Origin: Pseudomonas yamanorum
Lineage (GTDB): Bacteria; Pseudomonadota; Gammaproteobacteria; Pseudomonadales; Pseudomonadaceae
Length of the DNA stretch: 64,000 nt
NCBI RefSeq assembly: GCF_013386765.1
Contig: NZ_JACARE010000018.1
Span: forward strand, 83,537 to 147,536
Reading direction: 5' to 3'
Below the pieces are notes generated by a model. That model was not told the DNA's origin. It made no database searches and saw only the letters and a list, made by a program, of their open reading frames with translations. The translations under genes were made by a program, and so were the position numbers. Shown here piece after piece: positions 52,193-63,489 of this stretch (within the stretch, counting starts at the first letter, position 1; each line of letters opens with the position of its first letter).

Positions 52193-52212
52193 GCTAACCT
52201 GATAGGTGTTAC

Positions 52213-53073
52213 ATGGCAGGCGCAAAAGAGATTCGCAGTAAGATTGCGAGCATCAAAAGCACGCAAAAGATCACCAGCGCCATGGAAAAAGTGGCGGTCA
52301 GCAAAATGCGCAAGGCACAAATGCGCATGGCTGCTAGCCGTCCCTACGCGGAGCGTATCCGCCAGGTTATTGGTCATCTGGCCAACGCCAACCCGGAATA
52401 TCGCCACCCGTTCATGATCGATCGCGAAGTAAAGCGCGTTGGTTATGTAGTGGTGAGCAGTGACCGTGGTTTGTGCGGTGGTTTGAATACCAACCTGTTC
52501 AAGGCCCTGGTCAAGGACATGGCGGTAAACCGCGAAAAAGGCGTCGAGATCGATCTGTGTGTGGTCGGTAGCAAGGGTGCGGCCTTTTTCCGCAACTTCG
52601 GCGGTAACGTCGTTGCAGCTATCAGCCACCTGGGCGAAGAACCGTCGATCAATGATTTGATCGGCAGCGTCAAAGTGATGCTGGATGCATACCTGGAAGG
52701 CCGGATTGACCGCCTGTCCGTGGTATCCAACAAGTTCATCAACACCATGACGCAACAGCCTACCGTGGAGCAGTTGATTCCATTGGTGGCCGCCCCGGAA
52801 CAAGAACTCAAGCACCACTGGGACTACCTCTACGAACCAGACGCCAAAGAGCTGCTTGACGGCTTGATGGTGCGCTACGTGGAGTCGCAGGTGTACCAGG
52901 CGGTGGTCGAGAACAACGCGGCTGAACAAGCTGCGCGGATGATCGCGATGAAGAACGCTACCGACAACGCCGGTGATTTGATCAGCGATTTGCAGCTGAT
53001 CTACAACAAGGCGCGTCAGGCTGCGATCACCCAAGAGATCTCGGAAATCGTCGGCGGCGCTGCCGCGGTTTAA
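52213..53073 (+). CDS. atpG: ATP synthase F1 subunit gamma
   Basis: Gamma is the central rotor shaft. The 286-aa protein starts [20 protein letters not shown], has the family block [15 protein letters not shown], and ends with the long helix [22 protein letters not shown]. It lies in standard order before atpD, 27 bp upstream. Confidence 0.98.
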   Translation: MAGAKEIRSKIASIKSTQKITSAMEKVAVSKMRKAQMRMAASRPYAERIRQVIGHLANANPEYRHPFMIDREVKRVGYVVVSSDRGLCGGLNTNLFKALVKDMAVNREKGVEIDLCVVGSKGAAFFRNFGGNVVAAISHLGEEPSINDLIGSVKVMLDAYLEGRIDRLSVVSNKFINTMTQQPTVEQLIPLVAAPEQELKHHWDYLYEPDAKELLDGLMVRYVESQVYQAVVENNAAEQAARMIAMKNATDNAGDLISDLQLIYNKARQAAITQEISEIVGGAAAV

Positions 53074-54480
<1,407 letters not shown>

Positions 54481-54485
54481 TTCCG

Positions 54486-54503
54486 GCGCCCGGTAACGGG
54501 CGC
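54486..54503 (+). promoter_or_regulatory. Intercistronic hairpin between atpD and atpC
   Basis: A 7-bp perfect stem gcgcccg/cgggcgc with loop gtaa lies 5 nt after the atpD stop. There is no T tract, so it could protect the atpD end and lower atpC expression. Confidence 0.55.
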
Positions 54504-54524
54504 TAATCAGGTTGAGGCAAGCAG

Positions 54525-54950
54525 ATGGCTATGACATTCCATTGCGATATCGTCAGCGCGGAAGGGGAAATCTTCTCCGGTCAGATCGAGAGTGTGATTG
54601 CACACGGCGAACTGGGCGACCTGGGTATTAACTTTGGCCACGCGCCATTGATTACATCCTTGAAGCCTGGTCCGATCACTCTGACCAAGCTGGGCGGGGA
54701 ACGGGAGGTGTTTTACATCTCCGGTGGTTTCCTCGAGGTTCAGCCGAACATGGTCAAGGTACTTGCCGACACCGTGCAACGTGCTGCCGACCTGGATGAA
54801 GCCTCCGCTCAGGAAGCCGTCAAGGCTGCCGAGAAGGCCCTGAACGAAAAAGGCGCAGATTTCGACTACGGTTCTGCTGCTGCACGTCTGGCCGAGGCCG
54901 CAGCTCAGCTGCGCACCGTCCAGCAGATCCGCAAGAAGTTTGGCGGTTAA
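54525..54950 (+). CDS. atpC: ATP synthase F1 subunit epsilon
   Basis: Epsilon is the regulatory rotor subunit that can inhibit ATP hydrolysis. The 141-aa protein has an N-terminal beta sandwich ([40 protein letters not shown]) and a C-terminal helical hairpin ([18 protein letters not shown]). It is the last gene of the operon and is followed by a strong terminator. Confidence 0.97.
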   Translation: MAMTFHCDIVSAEGEIFSGQIESVIAHGELGDLGINFGHAPLITSLKPGPITLTKLGGEREVFYISGGFLEVQPNMVKVLADTVQRAADLDEASAQEAVKAAEKALNEKGADFDYGSAAARLAEAAAQLRTVQQIRKKFGG

Positions 54951-54978
54951 GCCGTCAAGCCTCATGTGTGATTGATTA

Positions 54979-55010
54979 AAAAGGGTAGCCTCGGCTACCC
55001 TTTTTCTTTT
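54979..55010 (+). terminator. Rho-independent terminator of the atp operon
   Basis: A perfect stem aagggtagcc/ggctaccctt with a 2-nt apparent loop (effective loop larger) is followed by a TTTTCTTTT tract, about 30 nt after atpC. Confidence 0.9.
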
Positions 55011-55065
55011 TTAGCAAAACACTTCTTTGGTCTGAAGTCTGACCGCCCAGGATTGGTAGCCATTC

Positions 55066-56433
55066 ATGTCTCTCGAAATCGTAATTCTTGCCGCAGGCCA
55101 GGGCACCCGCATGCGTTCGGCCTTGCCCAAGGTGTTGCACCCGGTTGCCGGCAACTCGATGCTCGGCCATGTTATCCACAGTGCCCGGCAACTTGATCCA
55201 CAGCGCATTCATGTGGTGATTGGCCACGGAGCCGATGTGGTGCGTGAGCGACTGGCGGCGGACGACTTGAATTTCGTATTGCAGGACAAGCAATTGGGTA
55301 CCGGCCATGCCACCGCGCAAGCGGTGCCGTTCATCAAGGCCGACACCGTGCTGATCCTTTACGGTGACGTGCCGCTGATCGAAGTGGAAACCTTGCAGCG
55401 CCTGCTCAAGCATGTGGTGCCTGGCCAGATGGGCCTGCTGACCGTTGAGCTGGATGACCCGACCGGCTACGGCCGCATTGTGCGCAACGCTGACGGCAAG
55501 GTCGCGGCCATCGTCGAGCACAAAGACGCCAGCGAAGCCCAGCGTGCCATCACCGAAGGCAATACCGGAATCCTCGCCGTGCCGGCCGATCGCCTGGCTG
55601 ACTGGATGAGCCGCCTGTCCAACAATAATGCCCAGGGCGAGTACTACCTGACCGATGTCATCGAGATGGCTGTCAGTGATGGCCTGTTGGTCGCCACCGA
55701 ACAGCCCCACGACCCGATGGAAGTGCAGGGCGCCAACGACCGCAAGCAACTGGCGGAGCTGGAGCGTCACTATCAACTGCGCGAAGGCCGCCGCTTGATG
55801 GCGCTGGGCGTGACACTGCGGGATCCGGCACGTTTCGATGTGCGGGGTGATGTCACTGTGGGTCGCGACGTGCTGATCGACATCAACGTGATCCTGGAAG
55901 GTCGCGTGGTGATTGAAGATGACGTGATCATCGGCCCGAACTGCGTGATCAAGGACAGCACCCTGCGCAAAGGCGTGGTGATCAAGGCCAACAGCCATAT
56001 CGACGGCGCGGTGATGGGTGAGGGCAGTGACGCTGGTCCATTTGCACGCCTGCGTCCGGGTAGCGTGCTGGGGGCCAGGGCCCATGTGGGTAACTTTGTA
56101 GAACTGAAAAACGCACAGATGGGCGACGACGCCAAGGCCGGGCACCTGGCCTACCTCGGTGATGCCGTGATTGGTGCGCGCAGCAATATCGGCGCCGGCG
56201 CCATCACGTGTAACTACGACGGCGCCAACAAGTACCAGACGACCATTGGCGAAGACGTGTTTATCGGCTCCAACAACTCGTTGATTGCACCCGTCAGCAT
56301 TGGTGATGGTTCAAACACAGCGGCAGGCTCGACCATCAACCAGGATGTGGATAAGTCTCAACTCGCAGTGGCCCGCGCCCGCCAGCGCAACATCGACGGC
56401 TGGAAGCGCCCGGTCAAGATCAAGAAGACCTGA
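55066..56433 (+). CDS. glmU: Bifunctional GlmU (GlcN-1-P acetyltransferase / GlcNAc-1-P uridyltransferase)
   Basis: GlmU makes UDP-GlcNAc for peptidoglycan and LPS. The 455-aa protein has an N-terminal uridyltransferase domain ([36 protein letters not shown]) and a C-terminal left-handed beta helix with hexapeptide repeats ([38 protein letters not shown]). Perfect DnaA boxes lie at its 5' end (55172), its 3' end (56346) and just after its stop (56435). A REPIN separates it from glmR. Confidence 0.98.
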   Translation: MSLEIVILAAGQGTRMRSALPKVLHPVAGNSMLGHVIHSARQLDPQRIHVVIGHGADVVRERLAADDLNFVLQDKQLGTGHATAQAVPFIKADTVLILYGDVPLIEVETLQRLLKHVVPGQMGLLTVELDDPTGYGRIVRNADGKVAAIVEHKDASEAQRAITEGNTGILAVPADRLADWMSRLSNNNAQGEYYLTDVIEMAVSDGLLVATEQPHDPMEVQGANDRKQLAELERHYQLREGRRLMALGVTLRDPARFDVRGDVTVGRDVLIDINVILEGRVVIEDDVIIGPNCVIKDSTLRKGVVIKANSHIDGAVMGEGSDAGPFARLRPGSVLGARAHVGNFVELKNAQMGDDAKAGHLAYLGDAVIGARSNIGAGAITCNYDGANKYQTTIGEDVFIGSNNSLIAPVSIGDGSNTAAGSTINQDVDKSQLAVARARQRNIDGWKRPVKIKKT

Positions 56434-56466
56434 GTTATCCACAGTCTGATTGACCACCACTTTCAC

Positions 56467-56558
56467 CTGTAGGAGCTGGCTTGCCGGCGATGACGGAGTG
56501 CCAGACAACATCAACGTTGGCTGTCAGACCGCTATCGCAGGCAAGCCAGCTCCCACAG
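56467..56558. repeat. REPIN between glmU and glmR
   Basis: Inverted arms ctgtaggagctggcttgccg and complement (one mismatch) enclose about 50 bp. It is the first REP element to the right of oriC. Confidence 0.85.
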
Positions 56559-56650
56559 TTGTTTAGTGTTGTTGCCAGACTTTTCGCAAAAATTGACCTA
56601 GCTCCCTTGACGATCCTCAGCCAATAGGTTTTGATTGCCTTCGTTATCTT

Positions 56651-56687
56651 TCGAAACGAAACTTATCATCACCATGTCGAAACGAAA
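56651..56687. promoter_or_regulatory. Direct repeats of TCGAAACGAAA at the glmR start
   Basis: TCGAAACGAAA occurs at 56651-56661 and again at 56677-56687, 26 bp apart, straddling the ATG of glmR at 56674. A third related copy (TTTCGAAACG) lies inside the gene at 56766. TTTCG/CGAAA units are usual in DeoR-family operators, so this is a candidate autoregulatory site. Confidence 0.5.
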
Positions 56688-57441
56688 TACACCCCAACGT
56701 CGCCACAACATCCTTGCCATGCTCACTGAGCAAGGTGAAGTCAGCGTGGACGAATTGGCCAAACGTTTCGAAACGTCGGAAGTCACCATCCGCAAGGACC
56801 TGGCGGCCCTCGAAAGTAACGGCCTGTTGCTGCGTCGCTATGGCGGCGCCATCACCATGCCCCAGGAACTGGTCGGCGATCCGGCCCAGCCCATTTCGGT
56901 CTACAAGCGCGCCATCGCCCGTGCGGCCGTCCGGCGTTTGCGCGAACACGCCCGCATCATCATCGACAGCGGCAGCACCACCGCCGCCATGATCCCCGAA
57001 CTGGGCCATCAGCCCGGCCTGGTGGTGATGACCAACTCCCTGCACGTGGCCAGCGCCCTGAGCGAACTGGAACACGAGCCGGTACTGTTGATGACCGGCG
57101 GCACCTGGGACCCGCATTCGGACTCGTTCCAGGGCCAGGTCGCCGAGCAAGTGCTGCGTTCCTACGATTTCGACCAGCTCTTCATTGGCGCCGATGGCAT
57201 CGACCTGGAGCGCGGTACCACCACCTTCAACGAGTTGCTGGGGCTGAGCCGCGTCATGGCCGAGGTCGCCCGCGAAGTGGTGGTGATGGTCGAGTCCGAC
57301 AAGATTGGCCGCAAGATCCCCAACCTGGAACTGCCCTGGAGCAGCGTCCATACCCTTATTACCGATGATCGCCTGCCGCTTGAGGCCCGCGACCAGATCC
57401 AAGCCCGCGGCATCACGCTGATTTGCGCGGCAGTCATCTAG
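56674..57441 (+). CDS. glmR: DeoR-family regulator GlmR
   Basis: This 255-aa DeoR-type repressor has an N-terminal helix-turn-helix ([37 protein letters not shown]) and a C-terminal sugar-phosphate sensor domain with DeoR signatures ([38 protein letters not shown]). It is the PA5550 counterpart and lies 10 bp before glmS, so it most likely controls glucosamine-6-phosphate synthesis. The ATG at 56674 is chosen by the family start; the frame is open 13 codons further up. Confidence 0.92.
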   Translation: MSKRNTPQRRHNILAMLTEQGEVSVDELAKRFETSEVTIRKDLAALESNGLLLRRYGGAITMPQELVGDPAQPISVYKRAIARAAVRRLREHARIIIDSGSTTAAMIPELGHQPGLVVMTNSLHVASALSELEHEPVLLMTGGTWDPHSDSFQGQVAEQVLRSYDFDQLFIGADGIDLERGTTTFNELLGLSRVMAEVAREVVVMVESDKIGRKIPNLELPWSSVHTLITDDRLPLEARDQIQARGITLICAAVI

Positions 57442-57451
57442 GAGAAAAACC

Positions 57452-59284
57452 ATGTGTGGAATTGTTGGCGCAGTCGCTGAACGAAACGTCACCGCCATTT
57501 TGCTCGAAGGCCTCAAACGCCTGGAATACCGCGGCTACGACAGCGCCGGTGTGGCGCTCTTTACCAACGCCGGCAAGCTTGAGCGCATGCGTCGCCCGGG
57601 CAAGGTCAGCGAACTCGAACAAGCGTTGGCCGGTGAGCCGCTGGTAGGCCGCCTGGGTATCGCCCACACCCGTTGGGCTACCCACGGCGCACCGTGCGAG
57701 CGCAACGCGCACCCACACTTCTCCGGTGACCTGGCGGTGGTGCACAACGGCATCATCGAAAACCACGAAGTGCTGCGTGAACAACTGAAAGGCCTGGGCT
57801 ACGTCTTCACTTCGGACACCGACACCGAAGTCATCGCCCACCTGCTGAACCACAAGCTTAAAGACCTGGGCGACCTGACCAACGCCCTCAAGGCCACCGT
57901 CAAGGAACTGCACGGCGCCTATGGCCTGGCCGTGATCAGCGCCAGCCAGCCCGACCGCCTGGTCGCCGCCCGCAGTGGCAGCCCATTGGTGATCGGCCTG
58001 GGCCTGGGCGAGAACTTCCTCGCCTCCGACCAACTGGCCCTGCGCCAGGTGACCGACCGCTTCATGTACCTGGAAGAAGGCGACATCGCCGAGATCCGCC
58101 GCGAAAGCGTGTCGATCTGGGACGTCAACGGCAAGTCCGTTGAACGTGAAGCCGTGCAGTACCGCGACGGTGCCGAAGCCGCCGACAAGGGCGAGTTCCG
58201 CCACTTCATGCTCAAGGAAATCCACGAGCAACCGGCCGTGGTGCAACGCACCCTGGAAGGTCGCCTGAGCCAGAACCAGGTGTTGGTACAAGCCTTCGGC
58301 CCGCAAGCCGCCGAGCTGTTCGCCAAAGTGCGCAACGTGCAAATCGTCGCCTGCGGCACCAGCTACCACGCCGGCATGGTTGCCCGTTACTGGCTCGAAG
58401 AACTGGCCGGCATCCCGTGCCAGGTCGAAGTCGCCAGCGAATTCCGCTACCGCAAGGTGGTGGTGCAGCCCGACACCCTGTTCGTCACCATCTCCCAGTC
58501 CGGCGAAACCGCCGACACCCTGGCCGCCCTGCGCAATGCCAAGGAACTGGGCTTCCTCGGCAGCCTGGCAATCTGCAACGTCGGCATCAGCTCCCTGGTG
58601 CGCGAGTCCGACCTGACCCTGCTGACCCAGGCCGGTCGCGAAATCGGCGTGGCCTCCACCAAGGCCTTCACCACCCAGTTGGTGGGCCTGTTGCTGCTGA
58701 CCCTGTCCCTGGGCCAGGTGCGCGGCACGCTGGAAGAGGGCGTCGAAGCCAATCTGGTGGAAGAACTGCGCCGCCTGCCGGCCCGCCTGGGCGAAGCGCT
58801 GGCCATGGACAGCACCGTGGAAAAAGTCGCCGAGCTGTTCGCCGACAAACACCACACCCTGTTCCTTGGCCGGGGCGCGCAATACCCGGTGGCGATGGAA
58901 GGTTCGCTCAAGCTTAAGGAAATCTCCTACATTCACGCCGAAGCCTACCCGGCCGGTGAGCTCAAGCACGGCCCGTTGGCCCTGGTGGATGACGACATGC
59001 CAGTGGTGACCGTCGCGCCGAACAACGAACTGCTGGAGAAGCTCAAGTCCAACCTGCAGGAAGTGCGCGCCCGTGGCGGCCAGTTGATCGTGTTCGCCGA
59101 CGAAAAGGCCGGCATGACCAATGGCGAAGGCACCCACGTCATCAACATGCCGCACATCCACGACACCTTGTCGCCGATCCTCTACACCATCCCGCTGCAA
59201 CTGCTGTCGTACTACGTGGCTGTGCTTAAGGGCACTGACGTTGACCAGCCGCGCAACCTGGCGAAGTCGGTGACGGTGGAGTAA
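57452..59284 (+). CDS. glmS: Glutamine-fructose-6-phosphate aminotransferase (isomerising)
   Basis: GlmS converts fructose 6-phosphate and glutamine to glucosamine 6-phosphate, the entry step to amino sugars. The 610-aa protein has the N-terminal nucleophile Cys (MCGIVGAV, exposed after Met removal), a glutaminase domain (about 1-240) and two SIS domains ([35 protein letters not shown]). It ends NLAKSVTVE. No glmS ribozyme is visible upstream. Its last 36 bp form the TnsD target of attTn7. Confidence 0.98.
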   Translation: MCGIVGAVAERNVTAILLEGLKRLEYRGYDSAGVALFTNAGKLERMRRPGKVSELEQALAGEPLVGRLGIAHTRWATHGAPCERNAHPHFSGDLAVVHNGIIENHEVLREQLKGLGYVFTSDTDTEVIAHLLNHKLKDLGDLTNALKATVKELHGAYGLAVISASQPDRLVAARSGSPLVIGLGLGENFLASDQLALRQVTDRFMYLEEGDIAEIRRESVSIWDVNGKSVEREAVQYRDGAEAADKGEFRHFMLKEIHEQPAVVQRTLEGRLSQNQVLVQAFGPQAAELFAKVRNVQIVACGTSYHAGMVARYWLEELAGIPCQVEVASEFRYRKVVVQPDTLFVTISQSGETADTLAALRNAKELGFLGSLAICNVGISSLVRESDLTLLTQAGREIGVASTKAFTTQLVGLLLLTLSLGQVRGTLEEGVEANLVEELRRLPARLGEALAMDSTVEKVAELFADKHHTLFLGRGAQYPVAMEGSLKLKEISYIHAEAYPAGELKHGPLALVDDDMPVVTVAPNNELLEKLKSNLQEVRARGGQLIVFADEKAGMTNGEGTHVINMPHIHDTLSPILYTIPLQLLSYYVAVLKGTDVDQPRNLAKSVTVE

Positions 59285-59312
59285 AGCCTCACCCGTACCA
59301 GCAAAACCCCCG
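59249..59312 (+). other. attTn7: attTn7 site (unoccupied)
   Basis: The glmS 3' end CCGCGCAACCTGGCGAAGTC, continuing to the stop at 59284, matches the TnsD-binding sequence of E. coli attTn7 at most positions. Tn7 would insert about 25 bp after the stop codon, near 59309. The DNA there runs straight into the glmS terminator, and no Tn7 end or tns gene is present. Confidence 0.8.
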
Positions 59313-59333
59313 ATATTCGGGGGTTTTGCTTTT
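59303..59333 (+). terminator. Rho-independent terminator of glmS
   Basis: The perfect stem aaaacccccga/tcgggggtttt with a 3-nt loop is followed by GCTTTTT. It overlaps the expected Tn7 insertion point. Confidence 0.9.
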
Positions 59334-59446
59334 TCAGGCTACCGAGCATCGGCTCCTGCCGTTTCTGTGGACTAATTCCGGGAGTATTCCCCCGCTTTAC
59401 CCCTAGAATGCGCCCTGTGGATAACTAGCCAGGGAATGCCGTCACC

Positions 59447-60028
59447 ATGAACATCGAACTGCTGATCGCCGGTATCGTCGTGCTGATTATTGTCGTCGGC
59501 CTGGTCGGCTGGCTGGTGGGGGTCTACAACGGCCTGGTGATGCGGCGCAACGATGTGGATAAAGCCTTCGCCAACATCGACGTGCTGCTCAAGCAACGGG
59601 CCGACCAGATTCCCGACCTGATGCGCGTGGTGCAAACCGCCATGAACCATGAGAACGCGCTGTTCACCCGCCTCAGCGACGCCCGTACCGCGTACCTCAA
59701 CGCCAGCAGCCTCACCGATAAGGTCGATGCCTCCAACCAGCTCAATACGGCGCTCAAGTCAGTCATTGCGGTGGCCGAGAATTATCCGACGCTGATCTCC
59801 GGCCCCAACATGGTCGAGTTGCAGCAGGCGATCTCGGCGGTGGAAGAACGCATCGCCGACCGCCGCGAGTTCTTCAATGAGTCGGTGAACCTCTACAACA
59901 TCGCCATCGCGATTTTCCCGGATCTGTTCTTCGCAAAAATGCTCGGCTACCAGCGTATCCCGCTGCTGGCCATCAGTGCCGAAGAAACCCGCTACGAAGG
60001 CGTAAAGCTTGAGGTGCCGGGGGCATGA
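59447..60028 (+). CDS. lemA: LemA family protein
   Basis: This 193-aa protein has one N-terminal TM helix (LLIAGIVVLIIVVGLVGWLVGVYNGLV) and a helical-bundle body (RNDVDKAFANIDVLLKQRAD, LMRVVQ, ENYPTL). These are the marks of the LemA family (Pfam LemA, not the GacS kinase once called LemA). Biochemical function is unknown. It overlaps the GIDE-domain gene by 4 nt (ATGA), so the two are made together. A perfect DnaA box precedes it (59416) and another lies in its 5' part (59554). Confidence 0.9.
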   Translation: MNIELLIAGIVVLIIVVGLVGWLVGVYNGLVMRRNDVDKAFANIDVLLKQRADQIPDLMRVVQTAMNHENALFTRLSDARTAYLNASSLTDKVDASNQLNTALKSVIAVAENYPTLISGPNMVELQQAISAVEERIADRREFFNESVNLYNIAIAIFPDLFFAKMLGYQRIPLLAISAEETRYEGVKLEVPGA

Positions 60029-61191
60029 AAACTACGCAGGCGGGTGTAGTCGCGAAAAAGCCGGCTTGGAAAACGATGGTGGCGCTGATCTTTCTCGCCG
60101 GCTTCATCGGCCTGATGGTTTACGCCCCGACGATCCTGGTTGCGCTGTTTTTCCCCGTCTGCATTTTGATCGGTTTGCTGGCCAGCTTCGGCCCCAACTT
60201 CTATCGCACCGAACAGCGCCTGGCCACCAGCCAGATACGCTCTTTGGCCATGGGCCTGGTGGAAGTGAACGGCAAGGTGATCGTCGACACGCCGCTGATC
60301 TCTCCGGTCAACGGCAAACCCTGCGCCGGCTACGTGTGGATCATCGAGGAAGGCACTAAAGACAAGGACGGCGACTGGAGCTGGAGCGAGGTCTCGGCCG
60401 AGGCTCGCTGCAACGACTTCCGCCTGCAAGACGCCACCGGTGAAGTGACGGTGATTGCCGAAGGCATCGACCTGTTCGGCAAGAAGCGTCCTGACGACCA
60501 TGAGTGGATCAGCAACTCCCGCCGCCAGGGCGAACTGCTCCTGACCCAGGATATGCAGGTGATGCTGATTGGCGACGCCTGCGAACGTGACGGCAAGACG
60601 GTGATTGCCCAGGGCCGGCAACGTGACGCGGTGTTCGGCCTGGCCGAGACCAAGGATGTAGAAAACCGCCGGGTGCTGGCGCCGCTGTGGCGCGCCGGTG
60701 GTTTCTACGCGGTGGTGGTGGGGTTGATCGGTGTCGGCATCATGGCCATGACCCCGGAACATTTTGCCCAGCTGCATTTGCCGGGCCCCGCCACTTATCA
60801 GCAAATGGCGGCGCTGAACCCGGCCTATCGTTTTCTGGCCTGGTTGTACCGTGACAACGGCTTCGTGATTCCCTTCATGGCCGCATTCGGGTTTTTGCTG
60901 GCGATGTTCGTGGTGTTGCTCGCGCTGCGGCTTTTGCTGCCCAAGGGCATGCGCCTGGCAGTGGGCCGTGTGCTGGGCGCCTGGATGGGCTTGGGCATGG
61001 TGATTGGCGGCGTGGTGACCTTGTTGCTGGTGGTGGCCCAGGTGGACACCATGAAGGTGTTCCTGGTGTGGATGATGATTCTGCTGGGCACCCTGGTGTT
61101 CTCGATCTTTGAGCAACGCAAGCTCGGCGCGGCGTACAAGCATTTTACAAAAGACGCAGGCGCCGCCAGTTTCGGCGACGAAGACGCCTGA
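60025..61191 (+). CDS. GIDE-domain multi-pass membrane protein
   Basis: This 388-aa protein has two N-terminal TM helices (about 18-55), then a GIDE-like domain (about 65-215) with the family pattern AMGLVEVNGKVIVDTPLISP, KPCAGYVWIIEEG and WSWSEVSAEARCNDFRLQD. Four further TM helices follow (about 222-242, 285-308, 320-340, 345-365). GIDE is the membrane-associated domain of the eukaryotic E3 ligase MUL1, but no RING domain follows here. It is translationally coupled to lemA and ends 1 bp from the convergent pbpC stop. Function is unknown; a membrane partner of LemA is likely. Confidence 0.75.
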   Translation: MKTTQAGVVAKKPAWKTMVALIFLAGFIGLMVYAPTILVALFFPVCILIGLLASFGPNFYRTEQRLATSQIRSLAMGLVEVNGKVIVDTPLISPVNGKPCAGYVWIIEEGTKDKDGDWSWSEVSAEARCNDFRLQDATGEVTVIAEGIDLFGKKRPDDHEWISNSRRQGELLLTQDMQVMLIGDACERDGKTVIAQGRQRDAVFGLAETKDVENRRVLAPLWRAGGFYAVVVGLIGVGIMAMTPEHFAQLHLPGPATYQQMAALNPAYRFLAWLYRDNGFVIPFMAAFGFLLAMFVVLLALRLLLPKGMRLAVGRVLGAWMGLGMVIGGVVTLLLVVAQVDTMKVFLVWMMILLGTLVFSIFEQRKLGAAYKHFTKDAGAASFGDEDA

Positions 61192-63489
61192 TCAGGGCAC
61201 GAACTCCACTTTCAAGCCCCGGCTCGCGCTGCGCCCCTGATCATCAGTGACCCGCAGCCGGTACTCCCCCGATTTACCCGGCCGCCAGTTCAGCGTGGTT
61301 TGCGGCGGGCCCTGGCCGATCAAGGTCTGGTCGGCAAACCAATACAGCGTCAGCGCATCACTGGCCGCGTTGGCGTTCAGCGGGATGCTTTCCTGGGGCT
61401 GTGACAGGCGCAGGTGATAACTGACCTGGGTCAGCGGCGAGCGAATCTGCGGCGCTTCGCTCTGGTCGCCGATTCGATTGGGTTGGCAGCTTTTCTGCAC
61501 ATTCGGCGGCGTGCGCCGTGGTAGCCCGGCCGCGCGGAACAGCCGCTGCACATCGCTGGGCCAGAATTCGAAGACTTCTTCACGGGTGTACTGCGGATCG
61601 AACGGCGGGCACGCGGCCTTGCCGGTGCGGGTGTCGATCAGCACCGGGCGGTGCAGGTTGGACACGCGAATCGGTGACACGCCCGGGATGTACCAGGTCT
61701 TGCGGGTGCGCGGACACCAGCGGTTGGGCAACTCGCCGGAGGCGGCGCAGACGTCGATGCGGATCAAGCCGGCGGGTGGCTTGTCGGGTTTGATCACCAC
61801 GTTGGGCAAGGCCAGGGGCAAGGCGTCGGCGATCCGGAAGAACAGCGGCGCTGCGGTTTTCGCGCCGATGAATTCTGGATTCGGACGACCGTCGAAGTTA
61901 CCTACCCACACCACCAGCACATACGGGCCTACGAGGCCGGCGCTCCACGCATCGTGAAAACCCCATGAGGTGCCGGTCTTCCAGGCTGTGCGCCAGTGGC
62001 GTCCCGGCAGCCCGTCCGGGCGCGGGTTGCGCCGCAGCATATCGCGCACCATAAACGTGGCCTGCGGGGTGAGTAGCTGGGCGCCGGTGGTTTGCGGTTG
62101 CTCCTGCAAGTAACGCAGGGGCCGCAAATGCCCGTCACCCGCCAACATCACATACAGCCGCGCCAGTTCCTCGGGGGTCATCTCGCCGCCGCCCAGGGCC
62201 AGCGCCAGGCCGTAATGGCTTTCGCCACGCAGGCCCTTAATGCCTGCGCGTTGCAGCAATCCATAGAGTGACGGTGAGCGGACCTGACTGGCCAGCCACA
62301 CCGCCGGGATGTTGCGGCTGCGGATCAACGCATCGCGGGCTGTCACCGGGCCGACAAAACTGCCGTCGAAATTTTCCGGCTGGAAGTAGCCGAAGTTACT
62401 CGGCATGTCCTTGAGGATGCTCATGGGGTGAATCACCCCTTGGTCCAGCGCCAGCCCATACAGGAATGGCTTGAGGGTGGAGCCCGGCGAGCGCCGCGAC
62501 AACACGCCGTTGACCTGGCCGTGGATGCCTGTGGATAAGTAGTCCGCCGAACCCACCAGGGCTTTCACGCTCTGGTCGCGGCTGTCAACCAGGATCGCCG
62601 TGGCGTTTTCCACACCACTGCTGCGGCGCTCGGCAATGAAGCCGGTGATCAGGCGTTCCAGCAATTGTTGCAGCGGCAGGTTGAGGGTGCTGTTCAACTC
62701 GTTGCCGGTTTGCGACGCCAGCAACTGTTCGCTCAAGTGCGGCGCCAGAAACGGGATCTGCTGGCGGTTACGGGCTTCCAGGGGCAGGTCCAGCAAACTG
62801 TCATTACGCGGGTCCTGTGGATAAGTTTCCCGCCAGTCGGCCATCAGCCGTTGCCGGGCGGTTTGCAGCGATGGCCCGAAGCGCGCGCGGCGACCTGGCT
62901 GTTGGGGAATAACCGCCAGCGCCAGCGCTTCAGACAACGACAATTGCGCTGCGGACTTGCCAAAGTAAATCCGGCTGGCCGCCTCGGCGCCTTCGATATT
63001 GCCGCCCATGGGCGCCAGGTTGAGGTAGGCCTCCAGGATGTCGTGCTTGCTGTAACGTGCCTCCAGCCACAACGCCAGGGCCATCTGCTCCAGCTTGCCG
63101 GGTACCTGACGAGTGTTGAGATCCCACAGGCGCCTGGCCAACTGCATGCTCAGGGTTGAACCGCCCTGACGCTGGCCACCGCTGTAGGTGGCCATGGCCG
63201 CCCGCAGCAAGGCCGGGGGATTGACCCCCGGGTGCCAGTAGAAATTGCGGTCTTCCTTGAGCAGCAGCGCTTCAACCAGTGACGGAGAAATCCGCTCCAG
63301 TGGTAGCCACAGGCGATATTGCCCGTCAGCCGCCAGGGTCATGCGCAGCAGCGAACCGTCGTCGGCCAGCACCACCCGTGAGGAGGTGGCCGCCTGTTCC
63401 AGCGGTGCGTGGGGCCACAACCGCAGCCCCGCCAGAATCAACGCCGCTGCCAGCAGCGGCGTCAGGCGTTTAAGGCTTGGTAATTTCAA
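61192..63489 (-). CDS. pbpC: Penicillin-binding protein 1C
   Basis: PbpC is a bifunctional class A PBP of the periplasm. The 765-aa protein has an N-terminal anchor (about 7-22), a GT51 transglycosylase domain (LLLKEDRNFYWHPGVNP; GGSTLSMQLARRLWDL) and a transpeptidase domain (SxxK in RRSPGSTLKPFLYGLA; SRN; KTGTSWGFHD). The C-terminal BiPBP_C domain (about 675-765) ends GLKVEFVP. Its start overlaps the end of the upstream alpha-2-macroglobulin gene by 20 nt, the E. coli pbpC-yfhM pairing. Two perfect DnaA boxes lie inside it (62530 and 62816). Confidence 0.96.
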   Translation of the reverse strand: MKLPSLKRLTPLLAAALILAGLRLWPHAPLEQAATSSRVVLADDGSLLRMTLAADGQYRLWLPLERISPSLVEALLLKEDRNFYWHPGVNPPALLRAAMATYSGGQRQGGSTLSMQLARRLWDLNTRQVPGKLEQMALALWLEARYSKHDILEAYLNLAPMGGNIEGAEAASRIYFGKSAAQLSLSEALALAVIPQQPGRRARFGPSLQTARQRLMADWRETYPQDPRNDSLLDLPLEARNRQQIPFLAPHLSEQLLASQTGNELNSTLNLPLQQLLERLITGFIAERRSSGVENATAILVDSRDQSVKALVGSADYLSTGIHGQVNGVLSRRSPGSTLKPFLYGLALDQGVIHPMSILKDMPSNFGYFQPENFDGSFVGPVTARDALIRSRNIPAVWLASQVRSPSLYGLLQRAGIKGLRGESHYGLALALGGGEMTPEELARLYVMLAGDGHLRPLRYLQEQPQTTGAQLLTPQATFMVRDMLRRNPRPDGLPGRHWRTAWKTGTSWGFHDAWSAGLVGPYVLVVWVGNFDGRPNPEFIGAKTAAPLFFRIADALPLALPNVVIKPDKPPAGLIRIDVCAASGELPNRWCPRTRKTWYIPGVSPIRVSNLHRPVLIDTRTGKAACPPFDPQYTREEVFEFWPSDVQRLFRAAGLPRRTPPNVQKSCQPNRIGDQSEAPQIRSPLTQVSYHLRLSQPQESIPLNANAASDALTLYWFADQTLIGQGPPQTTLNWRPGKSGEYRLRVTDDQGRSASRGLKVEFVP

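Noticed and set aside
57441..57452. Possible glmS ribozyme before glmS
   Set aside because: Only 10 bp separate glmR and glmS, so there is no room; the ribozyme is a Gram-positive feature.
59285..59446. Tn7-like insertion downstream of glmS
   Set aside because: The gap is only 162 bp, holding the terminator and a promoter region; no element ends or tns genes.
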